From Caenimonas soli (GTDB lineage Bacteria; Pseudomonadota; Gammaproteobacteria; Burkholderiales; Burkholderiaceae_C): a stretch of 64,000 nucleotides of DNA. The position numbers and the translations under genes were made by a program. Where the stretch lies: contig NZ_JABJVV010000012.1 in the NCBI RefSeq assembly GCF_013155545.1, positions 62,001 to 126,000 on the forward strand, read 5' to 3'. This document shows, piece after piece, positions 50,005 to 59,594 of this stretch. A model generated the notes under the pieces. The model did no database searches. It had not been told where the DNA came from and worked only from the letters and a program-made list of their open reading frames with translations. Numbering within the stretch: the stretch's first letter is position 1; each line of letters begins with the position of its first letter.

Positions 50005-50929
50005 CTAGACGGTGATCTGGGCTTCCTTCACCATGACTTTCCAGCGATCGACTTCCTGTTTCATGAAGGCGTTGACCTGCAGAAGCGACATGTCGGGCAT
50101 CAAAGGTGTTCCCTGATCCTCGAATTGCTTCACCAGGGTGGCGTTCTTCCGGCCTGCGCCGATCCCCTCATGCAAGCGAGCGACGATGTCGCCTGGTGTG
50201 CCTGCGGGCGAGGCGCTTGCCGGCTGTCGCGCCAAGCGCGCGCAACCGACCGGCGCGCACGAGCGGACCCACGACGGACCAGGAATCGACGGCGAAGGTG
50301 AGACGGCCCGCCATGACCTCCGACATGACGCCTTGCGATCCTTGCTTGAAAGGCACGTGCAGGAGGTTGGGAACGCCCAGGCGGTTGGCGAGCAGCTTGC
50401 ATGCGATGTGGCTGCTCGCACCCACCCCGTTGGAGCCGTAGTTGTGGCGATCCGGAGCGGCCTTGATGCGGGCGGAGAGGTCCTGGAAGGTGCGGATGTC
50501 GCTGTCGCCACTGACCACCAGGACCGTGGGTACGCTGGTCGTCACCGCGACGGGCAGGAAATCGTGAATGGGCTGGTAGGCCAGGTCGGGGTAGATGAAC
50601 GGCGCGATCGCCCAGGTGGTGGCCGTGCTGTAGAGAAACGTGTACCCATCGGGCGCCGACCGCGCGGCAGCAGTGGCCCCAATGTTGCCTCCTGCGCCCG
50701 CGCGATTATCGACGATGACCGAAGCGCCACCCAACTGCTTGCCGATGACTTCGCCCCAAATCCGTGCGGCGATGTCCGTACTGCTGCCTGGGCCGAATGG
50801 GACGATCAGCTTGATGGCGCGATTCGGATAACGATCTTGCGCCGTCGCGGCCGCCGATCCAAGGATGCCGCTTGCCGCCAAGGGCAGGCTGGCCAGGGAG
50901 CTCAAGAATTTTCTACGGGTAGCATGCAT
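50005..50929 (-). pseudogene. Bug/TctC-family (tripartite tricarboxylate) substrate-binding protein, deleted and frameshifted
   Basis: From ATG 50929 the Bug signal peptide and core are intact (MHATRRKFLSSLASLPLAAS, PIHDFLPVAVTTSVPTVLVV, GSNGVGASSHIACKLLANRL, FKQGSQGVMSEVMAGRLTFAVD) up to LRALGATAGKRLA. The usual 25-30 residue segment (LPDVPT... through the GLVAP region) is missing and the rest (SPAGTPGDIVARLHEGIGAG to the C-terminus) lies in another frame. The deletion falls near 50205-50240. It cannot yield a full binding protein, and no TctA/TctB partners are present. Confidence 0.83.
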
Positions 50930-50972
50930 GGTCTGTTGTCCTCTGTGGATGGCTCGGGGCATGTGCGTCCAT

Positions 50973-52016
50973 TCAACCGCAGAACTTGCGCATGGCACGC
51001 AGCCAGCTGCCGCCGAGCAAGGCTTTCAAATCGCTTTCCGAGTAGCCGCGGTCGAACAGGCCTTGGGTCAGGTTCGGAAGCTTACGAACCGACTCGACAC
51101 CGATCGGATAGGACTGGCGGCCAAAGGCAGCCAGCGGCCCGAAGATGTCGGGACGGCGGGTACGCCAGGTCACGACGCTCGGCGGGGCCACCACGGTTGC
51201 GGCTTCCTGGAAGGCCTCGACATAGTCCATCCCGATACCAACGTGGTCGACGCCTACGAGCTTCACGAAGTGATCCATGTGGTTGAGCAGGTCGTCAAGG
51301 GTCGGCGTCTCGTCGGCCAGCGATTGCGGCAGGCCGCAAACGCCGATCATTCCGCCCTTGGCGGCCATCGCCTTGACGGTGGCGTCGGTCGTGTTGCGAC
51401 CGTTGCTGCGCAGTTCGTCGCTGTTCGAGTGGGTGCAGACGGGTGCCCGTGCCAGTGCCGCCGCTTCCGCCCGGGTGCGATGGCCGCAGTGCGACAGGTC
51501 CAGCATCAGCGGCAGGGTATTGACCAAGGAGATCAGTTCCTCGCCCAGATAAGTGAGGCCCGCGTCGCGCTTCTCGCCGCAGCCGTCGCCGAGCGCGTTG
51601 GCCGTGGTGTAGGCGAGACCCAGGAAGCGCAGGCCCATCCGGGTCATGGCTTCAATGCGCCAGAACTGGTCCTGGTCCTCGATCATGCTGGCACCTTGGG
51701 TGCCGATCACGATGCCGAGTTTGCCTTTCTGCTTGGCGGCGAGAACGTCGTCGGCCGTCTTGCACAGCATCAGAAGTGGGCTCTTGTCGATCTTGGCCAG
51801 GTGGCGCTCGAAGTTCTGCAGCGTCTTGTCCCAGTTCTCCTCCAGCGCGAAGGTCACGTTGGCGGCGTTGACACCCCCCTCGATCGCGCGTCGGGTGAAC
51901 TTCTCATCGAGCACATAGGCGATCGCCAACCCATCGAATACGAGGTTGCTCTCGTGGAAACGGCGCGCCTTGTCGTCGGCGACAAGGGATTCTGCGGGGT
52001 TGACGGTCACTGACAT
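50973..52016 (-). CDS. M19-family dipeptidase-like protein
   Basis: 347 residues (renal dipeptidase family, zinc enzymes that cleave dipeptides with D or L C-terminal residues). Seen: MRFLGLAYTTANALGDGCGE, LDLSHCGHRTRAEAAALA, HSNSDELRSNGRNTTDATVKAMAAKGG, DHVGIGMDYVEAF. The canonical N-terminal HxD metal motif (DGHNDLP in the classic enzymes) is replaced by LVFDGLAIAYVLD, so one zinc site is altered. This subfamily is probably specialised. The gene is in the operon with the three-subunit dehydrogenase (33 bp after the DAO subunit). Confidence 0.87.
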   Translation of the reverse strand: MSVTVNPAESLVADDKARRFHESNLVFDGLAIAYVLDEKFTRRAIEGGVNAANVTFALEENWDKTLQNFERHLAKIDKSPLLMLCKTADDVLAAKQKGKLGIVIGTQGASMIEDQDQFWRIEAMTRMGLRFLGLAYTTANALGDGCGEKRDAGLTYLGEELISLVNTLPLMLDLSHCGHRTRAEAAALARAPVCTHSNSDELRSNGRNTTDATVKAMAAKGGMIGVCGLPQSLADETPTLDDLLNHMDHFVKLVGVDHVGIGMDYVEAFQEAATVVAPPSVVTWRTRRPDIFGPLAAFGRQSYPIGVESVRKLPNLTQGLFDRGYSESDLKALLGGSWLRAMRKFCG

Positions 52017-52049
52017 CGGTAAAGCTCCGGGAAGTATGTTGGGAATGCG

Positions 52050-53231
52050 TCAGGCAGTTGCCTGCGCAGCGGGGGAGGCGGGCGCCCATGAGGACACCGG
52101 CTGGACGGCAAAGCGCCGAATATGGAATGGCTCGATCGGCGTGCTGGTGGCGCCGGTGGCTATCAGTTCGGCCATCACGTCGCCGACCCCGGGGCCGAGC
52201 TGGAACCCGTGACCGCAGAAACCGAAGGCGTAGTACAGGCCGCTGACCCGGCCGCTGGGGCCCATGACCGGCAGCTCGTCGCGCATGTAGCCCTCGATGC
52301 CGCTCCAGGTGCGCAGCACCTGCAGCTTGCCAAGTGCGGGCGCCAGGCGCCGCAGCTCGCGCAGTTGAAGCAGGGTGTTCTCCGGCAGCACGTAGGCTCG
52401 CTTGATGTCCGGGTAGGCGGGGCCGCGCCGGCCGCCGCCGAACACGATATTCCCGCGCTTGACCTGGCGGAAATAGACCACCTCATGGGGCACCTTGGTC
52501 GACACGCCAACCACAGGGACGATTCCGTATGGCACCGGCTCGGTCACGCCCATCGTGGGCCCGTGCGGCGTCATCGGCACCGGCTCGCCAAAGGCGGCGG
52601 ACAGCTTGTCTCCCCAGGCGCCGGCGCAGATGAGGGCGCACGGCGCGCGGAAGGTCCGGCCGTCGGCTGCCTGCACGCGAAAGTCCCCGCCGTCCTTGTC
52701 GACGGAAAGCACTTCGCAGTTCTCGATCACCTGCGCGCCCGCGCGCGCCGCGGCTCGACCGAAGGCCGGTGCCGCCAGCCGGGGATTCGCGTGGCCGTCG
52801 TTCGGCGAATAGGAGCCGCAGATGACGTCGGGGCCGAAGAAGGGAAAGCGGCGGCGGAAGTCGCTTCCACCCACAATTTCAAGGTCCAGTCCCCAACCGC
52901 GTGCGTCGCTGGCGTACTGCTCGACCACCGCTGCCTGCGCCTCGTCGTACACGCCACGCACATGGCCGGTGGCAAGGAACTCGGCGTCCTCGCCGATCAG
53001 CTCGTTCAGCTGGCCCCAGATGGCCCGCGAGCGGTGTGCCAGCGGCAGTTGCGGCAGGTATCGGCCCTGGCGCCGCACGTTGCCGAAGTTGACACCGCTG
53101 GCCTGCTGGCCGACCAGCCCGCGCTCCAGCAGGATCACCGAGCGGCCGCGCCTGCGCAAAAAGAATGCGCTGGCAGCGCCCATCAGGCCACCTCCGATGA
53201 TGACGACGTCGGCCTTTCGATCATCAGACAT
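52050..53231 (-). CDS. DAO-type catalytic flavin subunit of a three-subunit dehydrogenase
   Basis: 393 residues from ATG 53231 (MSDDRKADVVIIGGGLMGAASAFFLRRRG); the upstream in-frame region belongs to the alpha-subunit gene. QQASGVNFGNVRRQGRYLPQ, SYSPNDGHANPRLAAPAFGRAAARAG, VRTWSGIEGYMRDELPVMG and YAFGFCGHGFQLGPGVGD are diagnostic of HcnC/OoxB/sarcosine oxidase beta-like subunits. The gene overlaps the FAD/NAD subunit gene by 8 bp. Substrate is probably an imino acid or N-methyl/N-alkyl amino acid. Confidence 0.9.
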   Translation of the reverse strand: MSDDRKADVVIIGGGLMGAASAFFLRRRGRSVILLERGLVGQQASGVNFGNVRRQGRYLPQLPLAHRSRAIWGQLNELIGEDAEFLATGHVRGVYDEAQAAVVEQYASDARGWGLDLEIVGGSDFRRRFPFFGPDVICGSYSPNDGHANPRLAAPAFGRAAARAGAQVIENCEVLSVDKDGGDFRVQAADGRTFRAPCALICAGAWGDKLSAAFGEPVPMTPHGPTMGVTEPVPYGIVPVVGVSTKVPHEVVYFRQVKRGNIVFGGGRRGPAYPDIKRAYVLPENTLLQLRELRRLAPALGKLQVLRTWSGIEGYMRDELPVMGPSGRVSGLYYAFGFCGHGFQLGPGVGDVMAELIATGATSTPIEPFHIRRFAVQPVSSWAPASPAAQATA

Positions 53232-54615
53232 TGACGCCTCCCGCGTTCTCGAGCGCCGCCATCGGCAAGGGCTTGACGGGCCCCTGTCCGCGCAGGCGGC
53301 CAACCGTCTCGATCGGGATGCAGGCGGCGTGCGCCACCACTTCGGCCGCCGCATGGCCGCAGAAGCGCCCCTGGCAGCGGCCCATGCCGACGCGGCTGAA
53401 CGCCTTGGCGCGGTTCACTTCGCTGCCGCCCATCTCCTTGACCACTCGCCGCAGTTCTCCGGCCGTGATCGTTTCGCAGCGGCAGACCACCGCCGAATCA
53501 GGCAAAGCAGCAGCCTGCGCATGAGGCCAGGGAAACGCCTGGATCAGCCCACGCCGGAAACGGTCCATCTTCTCCAGCGTGCGCCGCAGCGCCGGCATGG
53601 GGTCCGGGGATGCCGGCCGACCGAGATCGGACAACACGGCGAGCGCTGCCAGGCGGCCGGCCGCTTCGGCGCCATCGGCGCCGAGAATCCGCGCTCCGTC
53701 GCCGGCGAGGTACACACCTGCGGTCGTGCTGCGTCCATCGCTGTCGATCTTCGGCAGCCATTGGCGCGACCCGCTGTCGAACTGGAATTCGCAGCGCGCC
53801 AGATCAGCCAGCTGGCTTTCCGCACGCAGGTGGTAGCCCAAGGCAACGGCGTCGCAGTCGATGTGCAGTTCGCTGCCATCACGCTTGCGCACCGTCACGC
53901 CTTGGACACCCAATGCGGCAGCACCCGTTATGCGCAGCGGCGTGACACCGCTGTGAATGGCGACACCGGCCTTCCGAAGCGCGCGGTTCAGCGCCACTCC
54001 CTTGAGCAGCAGGCCGGGCCGGGCGGCCAGAGCGGGCAGGGCTCGCAGCCGCTGCGAAAACGGCGACGTGTCGAGCACGGCAAGCACCGTGGCACCGGCC
54101 TGGACATACTGGGAGGCGACGAGGTACAGCAGCGGCCCGGTCCCCATGAAGACGACCCGCCGGCCAATGGCACACGCTTGCGATTTCAGCGCGATCTGGG
54201 ATGCACCCAGGCTGTAGCATCCGGCGAGGTTCCAGCCCTCGACCGGCATCAGCCGGTCGGTGGCACCGCTGCAGACAACCAACGCATCGAACGGCAGCGT
54301 GGCCGTCTGGTTGCCGTCATGCAGCACGTGTAGCGTGTTCGCCGTCACGTTCCAGGCCAGCGTTTCGGCCCGGTAATCCACCTGGGGGCGAATGGCCTCG
54401 AAGCTGCGGTGCAGGTCTTCGGCCTTCTTTGCCTCGCTGCCGTATAGCTTGGCATAGGGACGCTTAAAGCCCTCGGGCTGGCGACGGTAGATCTGGCCCC
54501 CATCGCGCAGGCCTTCGTCGATGACGGTCGGCCTCAGGCCTGCCTCGACCAAGGCCTCGGCGCAGCGCACGCCGGCCGGGCCGGTGCCAACGACAATCAC
54601 GCGCGGTTGGGCCAT
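53224..54615 (-). CDS. FAD/NAD(P) and BFD-type iron-sulfur subunit of a three-subunit dehydrogenase
   Basis: 463 residues (HcnB/OoxA/LhpE-like). N-terminal VIVVGTGPAGVRCAEALVEAG for FAD, a second dinucleotide site near VVFMGTGPLLYLVASQYVQAG, and a C-terminal BFD-like 2Fe-2S region with Cys in AVVCRCETITAGELRR and GMGRCQGRFCGHA. Intact, unlike its counterpart at 41259. Overlaps the small ferredoxin-like gene upstream by 19 bp and the catalytic subunit downstream by 8 bp. Confidence 0.9.
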   Translation of the reverse strand: MAQPRVIVVGTGPAGVRCAEALVEAGLRPTVIDEGLRDGGQIYRRQPEGFKRPYAKLYGSEAKKAEDLHRSFEAIRPQVDYRAETLAWNVTANTLHVLHDGNQTATLPFDALVVCSGATDRLMPVEGWNLAGCYSLGASQIALKSQACAIGRRVVFMGTGPLLYLVASQYVQAGATVLAVLDTSPFSQRLRALPALAARPGLLLKGVALNRALRKAGVAIHSGVTPLRITGAAALGVQGVTVRKRDGSELHIDCDAVALGYHLRAESQLADLARCEFQFDSGSRQWLPKIDSDGRSTTAGVYLAGDGARILGADGAEAAGRLAALAVLSDLGRPASPDPMPALRRTLEKMDRFRRGLIQAFPWPHAQAAALPDSAVVCRCETITAGELRRVVKEMGGSEVNRAKAFSRVGMGRCQGRFCGHAAAEVVAHAACIPIETVGRLRGQGPVKPLPMAALENAGGVNV

Positions 54616-54920
54616 CTCGCCTCCAGTGGTTCGGTCGTGACGCGCAATCCTTCGCGTACCACCGTTGTGCAGGCGCGCAAGCGTTCGCCTTCTTCGGTCC
54701 AGACCCAGCAGTCCTGGCAGGCGCCCATCAGGCAGAAGCCAGAACGCACGCCATCGCCGAATTCGGAGTGCCGCAGGTGCGCAACGTTGCCGAGCAGGGC
54801 AACGAGCAGGGTGTCGCCTTCAAGGGCGGCGATCGGCTTGCCATCAGCTACAAGCTGTACCGAGGGACGCAAAGTTTCTGCCAGGCGGATGAATCGGCCG
54901 GCCGTCATTTCTTGATTCAT
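54597..54920 (-). CDS. 2Fe-2S subunit of a three-subunit dehydrogenase
   Basis: 107 residues (MNQEMTAGRFIRLAETLRP). Cys residues in SGFCLMGACQDCWVWTEEGE and RACTTVV follow the plant-type small ferredoxin pattern of HcnA/OoxC-like subunits. First gene of the operon that runs to 48322; divergent from the LysR gene, with the TTTGG/CCAAA operator between them. Confidence 0.87.
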   Translation of the reverse strand: MNQEMTAGRFIRLAETLRPSVQLVADGKPIAALEGDTLLVALLGNVAHLRHSEFGDGVRSGFCLMGACQDCWVWTEEGERLRACTTVVREGLRVTTEPLEARWPNRA

Positions 54921-54965
54921 GCAGTCGATTCTGGGCAGGACGGCCCGCTCGCGCCAATATCAAGT

Positions 54966-54990
54966 GTTTGGAAATACCAAACCTTTGGTT
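54966..54990. promoter_or_regulatory. overlapping inverted repeats, LysR operator candidate
   Basis: TTTGG-AAATA-CCAAA (54967-54981) overlaps ACCAAA-CC-TTTGGT (54976-54989), giving three alternating half-sites. It lies 46-70 bp upstream of the 2Fe-2S gene start and 13 bp upstream of the LysR start (55003), where a LysR protein would repress itself and activate the divergent operon. Confidence 0.6.
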
Positions 54991-55002
54991 ATGCTTGTGC
55001 GA

Positions 55003-55896
55003 ATGAACGCTCGCCAGCTTGAAGTATTTCGCGCGGTCATGCGCAACCGCTCACTCACCGCCGCCGCCGAGGCGCTTCATGTTTCGCAACCGGCGGTCAG
55101 CAAGCTGCTGCGCCACTTCGAATCCCAGATCGGCTACACGCTGTTCGAGCGCCTCGGTGGCCGATTGGTGCCGACCGCGGAGGCCCAGCTGCTCTACCGC
55201 GACGCCGACCGGATCTTTCGTGAGATCGAGGTCCTCAAGGGCCTGTCGGACCGCATCCGCGACAAGCAGCTCGGGTTGCTTCGCGTCGGCGCGAGTGCGC
55301 CACCGACCTTTGCCTTGCTCCCTTACGCCACGGAGCGCTTCCGCCAGCGCAATCCTGGGCTACGTGTCGTGCTGCAGACCCTGCCTGCCGAGGCCATCGA
55401 TGAACACATCTTGCTGGGCGATATTGATCTCGGCGTGACCATGCGCTGGTCTGCCGAGGCGCAGGTGCGATGCGAGTCTCTCGGAAAAGTGGGGATTGTC
55501 GCGCTGATGCGGCCGGACTCGCCGCTGGCGCGCCTCAAGGTGGTGAGGCCGGAGGATCTGGTCGGGCAGCCCCTGATCAGCTACGACGCGCATACGGCGC
55601 CGGGAAAGTTGCTTGAACAGGCATTCCGCGAGGCGGATGTGCTGCCACAGGTGCAGATCGAAGTCTCGCTGTCGATCGCCGCCTTGCCCCTTGTCCAGCA
55701 GGGTTTGGGGATTGCATTGGTAGACGGGCTGGTCCCGTGGCGCAACTTCGGCGATCTGGTGGTGCGCCCGTTCCACCCGGAAGTGGTGATGGAGATCGTC
55801 CTGTCACGCAGCGGTCTGCGGCCGCAGACCCGGTACGGGCGTGAATACGCGCGCGACCTGCGCGCCGCTGTCGTGGCGATGTCAAGCCGGACTTGA
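55003..55896 (+). CDS. LysR-family transcriptional regulator
   Basis: 297 residues from ATG 55003 (MNARQLEVFRAVMRNRSLTAAAEALHVSQPAVSKLLRHFE), the canonical start; ATG 54991 adds four residues. The effector domain follows (LLRVGASAPPTFALLPYATERFRQRNPGLRVV, DLGVTMRWSAEAQ). Of the opine-type LysR group (OccR/NocR-like N-terminus). Divergent from the three-subunit dehydrogenase operon, which is its most probable target. Confidence 0.93.
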   Translation: MNARQLEVFRAVMRNRSLTAAAEALHVSQPAVSKLLRHFESQIGYTLFERLGGRLVPTAEAQLLYRDADRIFREIEVLKGLSDRIRDKQLGLLRVGASAPPTFALLPYATERFRQRNPGLRVVLQTLPAEAIDEHILLGDIDLGVTMRWSAEAQVRCESLGKVGIVALMRPDSPLARLKVVRPEDLVGQPLISYDAHTAPGKLLEQAFREADVLPQVQIEVSLSIAALPLVQQGLGIALVDGLVPWRNFGDLVVRPFHPEVVMEIVLSRSGLRPQTRYGREYARDLRAAVVAMSSRT

Positions 55897-55942
55897 TCTG
55901 ACCCCGCAGGGCACAACCAGGGCGAGCCGGCCACCGCCTCGC

Positions 55943-57223
55943 TCAATCAAAGAAGTCGAGTGCCCGGTAATACGCACCAACGAAAGGCAAGAACCACGGC
56001 GGCCCGAAATGGCCCGGCACGCAACGCCAGCGCAGGTCACGCAGCGGGTTGGCGGCCGGATTGCCTGCAATGGTCTGCGCCATGGCATCGCCCATCAACG
56101 TCGCCAGCTGCGCGCCGCTTCCGCTGTAACCCATTGCGTAATGCAGTCCGCCGGCGCTGCCCGCACGGGGCAGGCGGTCGATCGTCATGTCGAGCACGCC
56201 GCCCCAGCAATAGTCGATGTCCACCCCATGCAATTGCGGAAACACCTTGTGCAGCGTGCGCTGCAGGATCGCGCCGCTTTTCGCGTCCGAGTCGGGGCTG
56301 GACAACGCAAAGCGGGCGCGGCCCCCGAACAGCAACCGGCGCTCCGGCGTCATGCGGAAGTAGTTGCCGACGTTCAAGGTCGTGGTTGCATTGCGATTGC
56401 CTGGCATCACCGAGGCCGCCAGTTCCGGCGAGAGTGGCTCGGTAGCGATGAGGAAGCTGCCCACGGGAATGATGCGGCGCCGGAAATAGCCGAACGGACC
56501 TCGCTGGCAGGTTCCCGCGGCGACGAGCACCTGGTCCGCCTCGACCCGGCCGTGTGGAGTTTGCAGGCGAAACCTCCCGCCCGAAGCACGTTCCAGGGCG
56601 GTCACCGGCGTGTGCACGTGGATGCGCGCTCCCTGTCTCGCCGCCGCATGGGCCAGGCCGACGCCGAAGCGTCCCATATGCATCTGCGCACTGCGTGGCC
56701 ACACCAGCCCACCGTGGAATTGGTCGGACCCCACTTCGCTGCGGATCGATGCCGGCCCGACCAGGACCATGTCCGGATCGATATCGCCGTGCAATTGCCG
56801 GTGCGCGGCTTGCAGTTTCCCGAAGTGGTGAGGCCGTGCGGCGAGCTTGATCTTGCCGGTGCGCCGGAAGTCGCAGTCGATCTGCTCGCGGGTCACCAGC
56901 CGCTCGACGCAGTCCACACCTTGGCCGTAGAGCTGGTAGAGCGCACGCGCTTGCTGATGGCCAATTCGTCGCGACGCAGCGCCGAAGTCGAAAGGCATTC
57001 CGGTATTGCAGTGGCCACCGTTGCGGCCCGACGCCTCCGCCACCACTTGGCCTGCTTCGAGCACCACGACGCTGGCGCCATGCCGGGCGAGCGTGAGCGC
57101 GGCCGAGAGCCCTGTGAAGCCCGCCCCGATGACGGCGACGTCGGCACGCCGATCCAGCTCGCCGGGGCTGGCCGCCGCCTCGAACGGAGGGGCTGTTTCA
57201 TGCCAGTAAGAGCTGTTCTTCAT
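55943..57223 (-). CDS. FAD-dependent amine oxidoreductase (PuuB-like)
   Basis: 426 residues. [21 protein letters not shown], then [23 protein letters not shown] for [41 protein letters not shown] and [19 protein letters not shown]. Its ATG overlaps the stop of the ABC ATPase gene (4 bp), so the flavoenzyme is the terminal gene of a transporter-oxidase operon and very probably oxidises the imported compound. Convergent with the LysR gene. Confidence 0.93.
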   Translation of the reverse strand: MKNSSYWHETAPPFEAAASPGELDRRADVAVIGAGFTGLSAALTLARHGASVVVLEAGQVVAEASGRNGGHCNTGMPFDFGAASRRIGHQQARALYQLYGQGVDCVERLVTREQIDCDFRRTGKIKLAARPHHFGKLQAAHRQLHGDIDPDMVLVGPASIRSEVGSDQFHGGLVWPRSAQMHMGRFGVGLAHAAARQGARIHVHTPVTALERASGGRFRLQTPHGRVEADQVLVAAGTCQRGPFGYFRRRIIPVGSFLIATEPLSPELAASVMPGNRNATTTLNVGNYFRMTPERRLLFGGRARFALSSPDSDAKSGAILQRTLHKVFPQLHGVDIDYCWGGVLDMTIDRLPRAGSAGGLHYAMGYSGSGAQLATLMGDAMAQTIAGNPAANPLRDLRWRCVPGHFGPPWFLPFVGAYYRALDFFD

Positions 57224-57957
57224 TCTGTCGTCAGCAGACGCCGCAGGAAGTCACGGGTGCGCGGGTTCTGCGGACGACCGAGCAGTTCCGCGGGCGGCCC
57301 CTGCTCGACCAGCACTCCGCCGTCGAGGAAGAGCACGCGATCCGCCACCTCCCGCGCGAAGCCCATCTCATGGGTGACGACGACCATCGTCATGCCTTCG
57401 TCGGCGAGCGCACGCATCACGCTGAGGACTTCTCCGACGAGTTCCGGATCGAGCGCCGAGGTCGGCTCATCGAACAGGATCGCGTCCGGGTTCATGCAGA
57501 GGGCGCGGGCTATGGCGACGCGCTGTTGCTGGCCGCCCGAGAGCTGCGCCGGATAGGCGTCGATCTTGGCGCCAAGGCCGACGCGTTCCAGGAGTTCGCG
57601 CGAGCGGGCGAGAACTTGCTCGCGCGGCTCCTTCTTCACGTGGATCGGGCCTTCAGCGACGTTCTCCAGCGCGGTGCGGTGCGGGAACAGGTTGAAGCGC
57701 TGAAACACCATGGCCACCCGGGTGCGGACATGGCGGATCCGGCGGGAAGCGCTCTCGACCCGCTCGCCATGGACGGTAATCTCGCCCCCCTGGTAGGTCT
57801 CCAGCCCGTTGATGCATCGCAGCAGCGTGGACTTGCCCGAGCCGGACGGGCCGATGATGCAGACCACCTCGCCCTTCTCGACCGAGAAGGAGACGTCGTG
57901 GATCACCTCCAGCGAACCGAACGACTTGCGGATGTTGCGCAGTTCGACGATGCTCAT
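57220..57957 (-). CDS. polar amino acid ABC transporter ATPase
   Basis: 245 residues with Walker [19 protein letters not shown] at 37-54, Q-loop, signature [15 protein letters not shown] at about 139-153, Walker [15 protein letters not shown] and the switch His in [10 protein letters not shown]. The GluQ/HisP/GlnQ subgroup ([22 protein letters not shown]) handles polar amino acids or opines. Overlaps the permease and flavoenzyme genes by 4 bp each. Confidence 0.96.
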   Translation of the reverse strand: MSIVELRNIRKSFGSLEVIHDVSFSVEKGEVVCIIGPSGSGKSTLLRCINGLETYQGGEITVHGERVESASRRIRHVRTRVAMVFQRFNLFPHRTALENVAEGPIHVKKEPREQVLARSRELLERVGLGAKIDAYPAQLSGGQQQRVAIARALCMNPDAILFDEPTSALDPELVGEVLSVMRALADEGMTMVVVTHEMGFAREVADRVLFLDGGVLVEQGPPAELLGRPQNPRTRDFLRRLLTTE

Positions 57958-58643
57958 TGGGATCGCCTCATCCGCCGTTCGAGCCAGCCGTTGAACGCCG
58001 TGAGCGGCAAGCTCATGGCGAGGTACATCAACGCGACCATCGTGAACACCGTGGTGTTCTGGAAGGTGGAAGAGGCGAGAAGCTTGCCCTGCAGCGACAA
58101 CTCGGCGACCGTGATCGTCGAGGCGAGGGAGGAGTCCTTCAGCAGCATGACCATCGTGCTGCCGTAGGGCGGCAGCGCAACGCGGGTCGCCTGCGGCAGG
58201 ATCACGCGCCGCATCAGCAGGCCCCAGCCCATGCCGATGGACAGGGCCGCTTCCGTCTGGCCTCGATCGATCGCCTCAATGCCGGCGCGGAACATCTCGG
58301 CCATATACGGGGAGTAGGCGATGCCGAGACCGAGGATCGCCGCCTGCACTGCCGTGAGCGAGAGCCCGAAGTCCGGACCCACGAAATAGATGTAGAACAG
58401 CGTGACCATGCCGGGAATGCCGCGCACGACGACGATCACCGTGCGCGCCGTCCAGGCGAGCTGGGGGATGCCGCCCACCCGCATGAATGCCAGGACGAGG
58501 CCCAGGACGGTTGCAAGTGCGAAGGCGCCCAGCGTCACCAGCACGGTGAGGTAGACGCCATGCATCAGGATCGGCAGGAACCCCGATGCCTGGTTCAGGA
58601 CTTGGGAAATGATGCTCTCCGGGGCCGGGCTCAGAGGCCCCAC
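57954..58643 (-). CDS. polar amino acid ABC transporter permease
   Basis: 229 residues from GTG 58643 with five or so membrane helices and the HisMQ-type EAA loop region ([31 protein letters not shown]). [16 protein letters not shown] matches the His/Glu/Gln/Arg/opine permease family (TIGR01726). Only one permease gene is present, so it may act as a homodimer. Overlaps the SBP by 13 bp and the ATPase by 4 bp. Confidence 0.93.
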   Translation of the reverse strand: MGPLSPAPESIISQVLNQASGFLPILMHGVYLTVLVTLGAFALATVLGLVLAFMRVGGIPQLAWTARTVIVVVRGIPGMVTLFYIYFVGPDFGLSLTAVQAAILGLGIAYSPYMAEMFRAGIEAIDRGQTEAALSIGMGWGLLMRRVILPQATRVALPPYGSTMVMLLKDSSLASTITVAELSLQGKLLASSTFQNTTVFTMVALMYLAMSLPLTAFNGWLERRMRRSQ

Positions 58644-59374
58644 TTCTTCAGGATCGCGTCGAGCCGGCCGTCCTTCTGCATAGTCTCCAGGCTCTTGTCG
58701 ATCTTGGCCAGGAGTTCCTTGTTGCCCTGCTTCACCGCGATGTTGATCGGCCCGATCATCCCCGGCTTGTAGGATTTGACGAGCCGCACCTGCGGGAAGT
58801 TACCCTGGGCAAGGTTGTAGGCGAGGATCGGGTAGTCGCCCACGCCGGCTTCCAGGCGGCCATTCGAGACGTCGCGCAGGATGTCGGCCAGCGAATCGTA
58901 GGCGTTGACCTGGGCGGCTCCGCTCTGCGCCTTGAGGAATTCGAGATAGCGCGTGCCGATCTGGCCGCCGACTTTCTTTCCCTTGAGGTCCGCGACGGCG
59001 GCATAGCCCACACCGTCCGCCGCCGGCACGACGAGTCCTTCGCCATAGGAGTAGACGTTCTTGCTGAAGTCCACGACCTTGGCGCGCTCGGGCGAGCCGG
59101 TCATCGCGGCCGAGATGATGTCGATCTTGCCCGAGGTCAGCGCCGCGATCAGCGTCGAAAACGGCATCGGTTGAATTTCGACCTTGAAGCCGCCGTCCTT
59201 GCCGATCTCCTCGATGACGTCGACCATCATGCCCTGAATGGTGTTGGTCTTCGCGTCGAGGAAGGTGAAGGGCACGCCGGTCGGGGTGGAGCCGACCTTC
59301 AGGACGGTCTGTGCCTGTGCGGTTGCAGCCACGGCGAGCATGCCAATCGTAATGAGAGCCCTCTTGATCCACAT
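58631..59374 (-). CDS. amino acid ABC transporter substrate-binding protein (SBP_bac_3)
   Basis: 247 residues from ATG 59374, chosen because AGAGG lies 9 bp upstream (ATG 59383 would be only a base away from it). Signal peptide MWIKRALITIGMLAVAATAQAQ; mature TVLKVGSTPTGVPFTFLDAKTNTIQGMMVD is the usual HisJ/GlnH opening. VDFSKNVYSYGEGLVVPA and [10 protein letters not shown] also fit. First gene of the transporter-flavoenzyme operon that ends at 55943. An inverted repeat lies 84 bp upstream. Confidence 0.93.
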   Translation of the reverse strand: MWIKRALITIGMLAVAATAQAQTVLKVGSTPTGVPFTFLDAKTNTIQGMMVDVIEEIGKDGGFKVEIQPMPFSTLIAALTSGKIDIISAAMTGSPERAKVVDFSKNVYSYGEGLVVPAADGVGYAAVADLKGKKVGGQIGTRYLEFLKAQSGAAQVNAYDSLADILRDVSNGRLEAGVGDYPILAYNLAQGNFPQVRLVKSYKPGMIGPINIAVKQGNKELLAKIDKSLETMQKDGRLDAILKKWGL

Positions 59375-59457
59375 GGTAGTCATCCTCTTTTTGTGATGGC
59401 AGACGCCCGTCGCCTGCCGATTGGCATACACGTTGGTACGCGTCATGCCGGGGTCAA

Positions 59458-59478
59458 GTGTCCCAACACCGGGGACAC
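59458..59478. promoter_or_regulatory. inverted repeat upstream of the ABC operon
   Basis: GTGTCCC (59458-59464) and GGGACAC (59472-59478) with a 7-nt spacer, 84-104 bp upstream of the SBP start. Position fits a regulator site or a structured leader. Confidence 0.45.
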
Positions 59479-59594
59479 CAAATCCACGGAAAGATGAGGA
59501 GGGGAAAGCACAAAGTTGCGCAATTCCGAGCTCGACGGCATCTTGTGCTTGGTCCGCGGCCCTACTCGATGCGCACGGCCTCGGCGCGGCAAAC

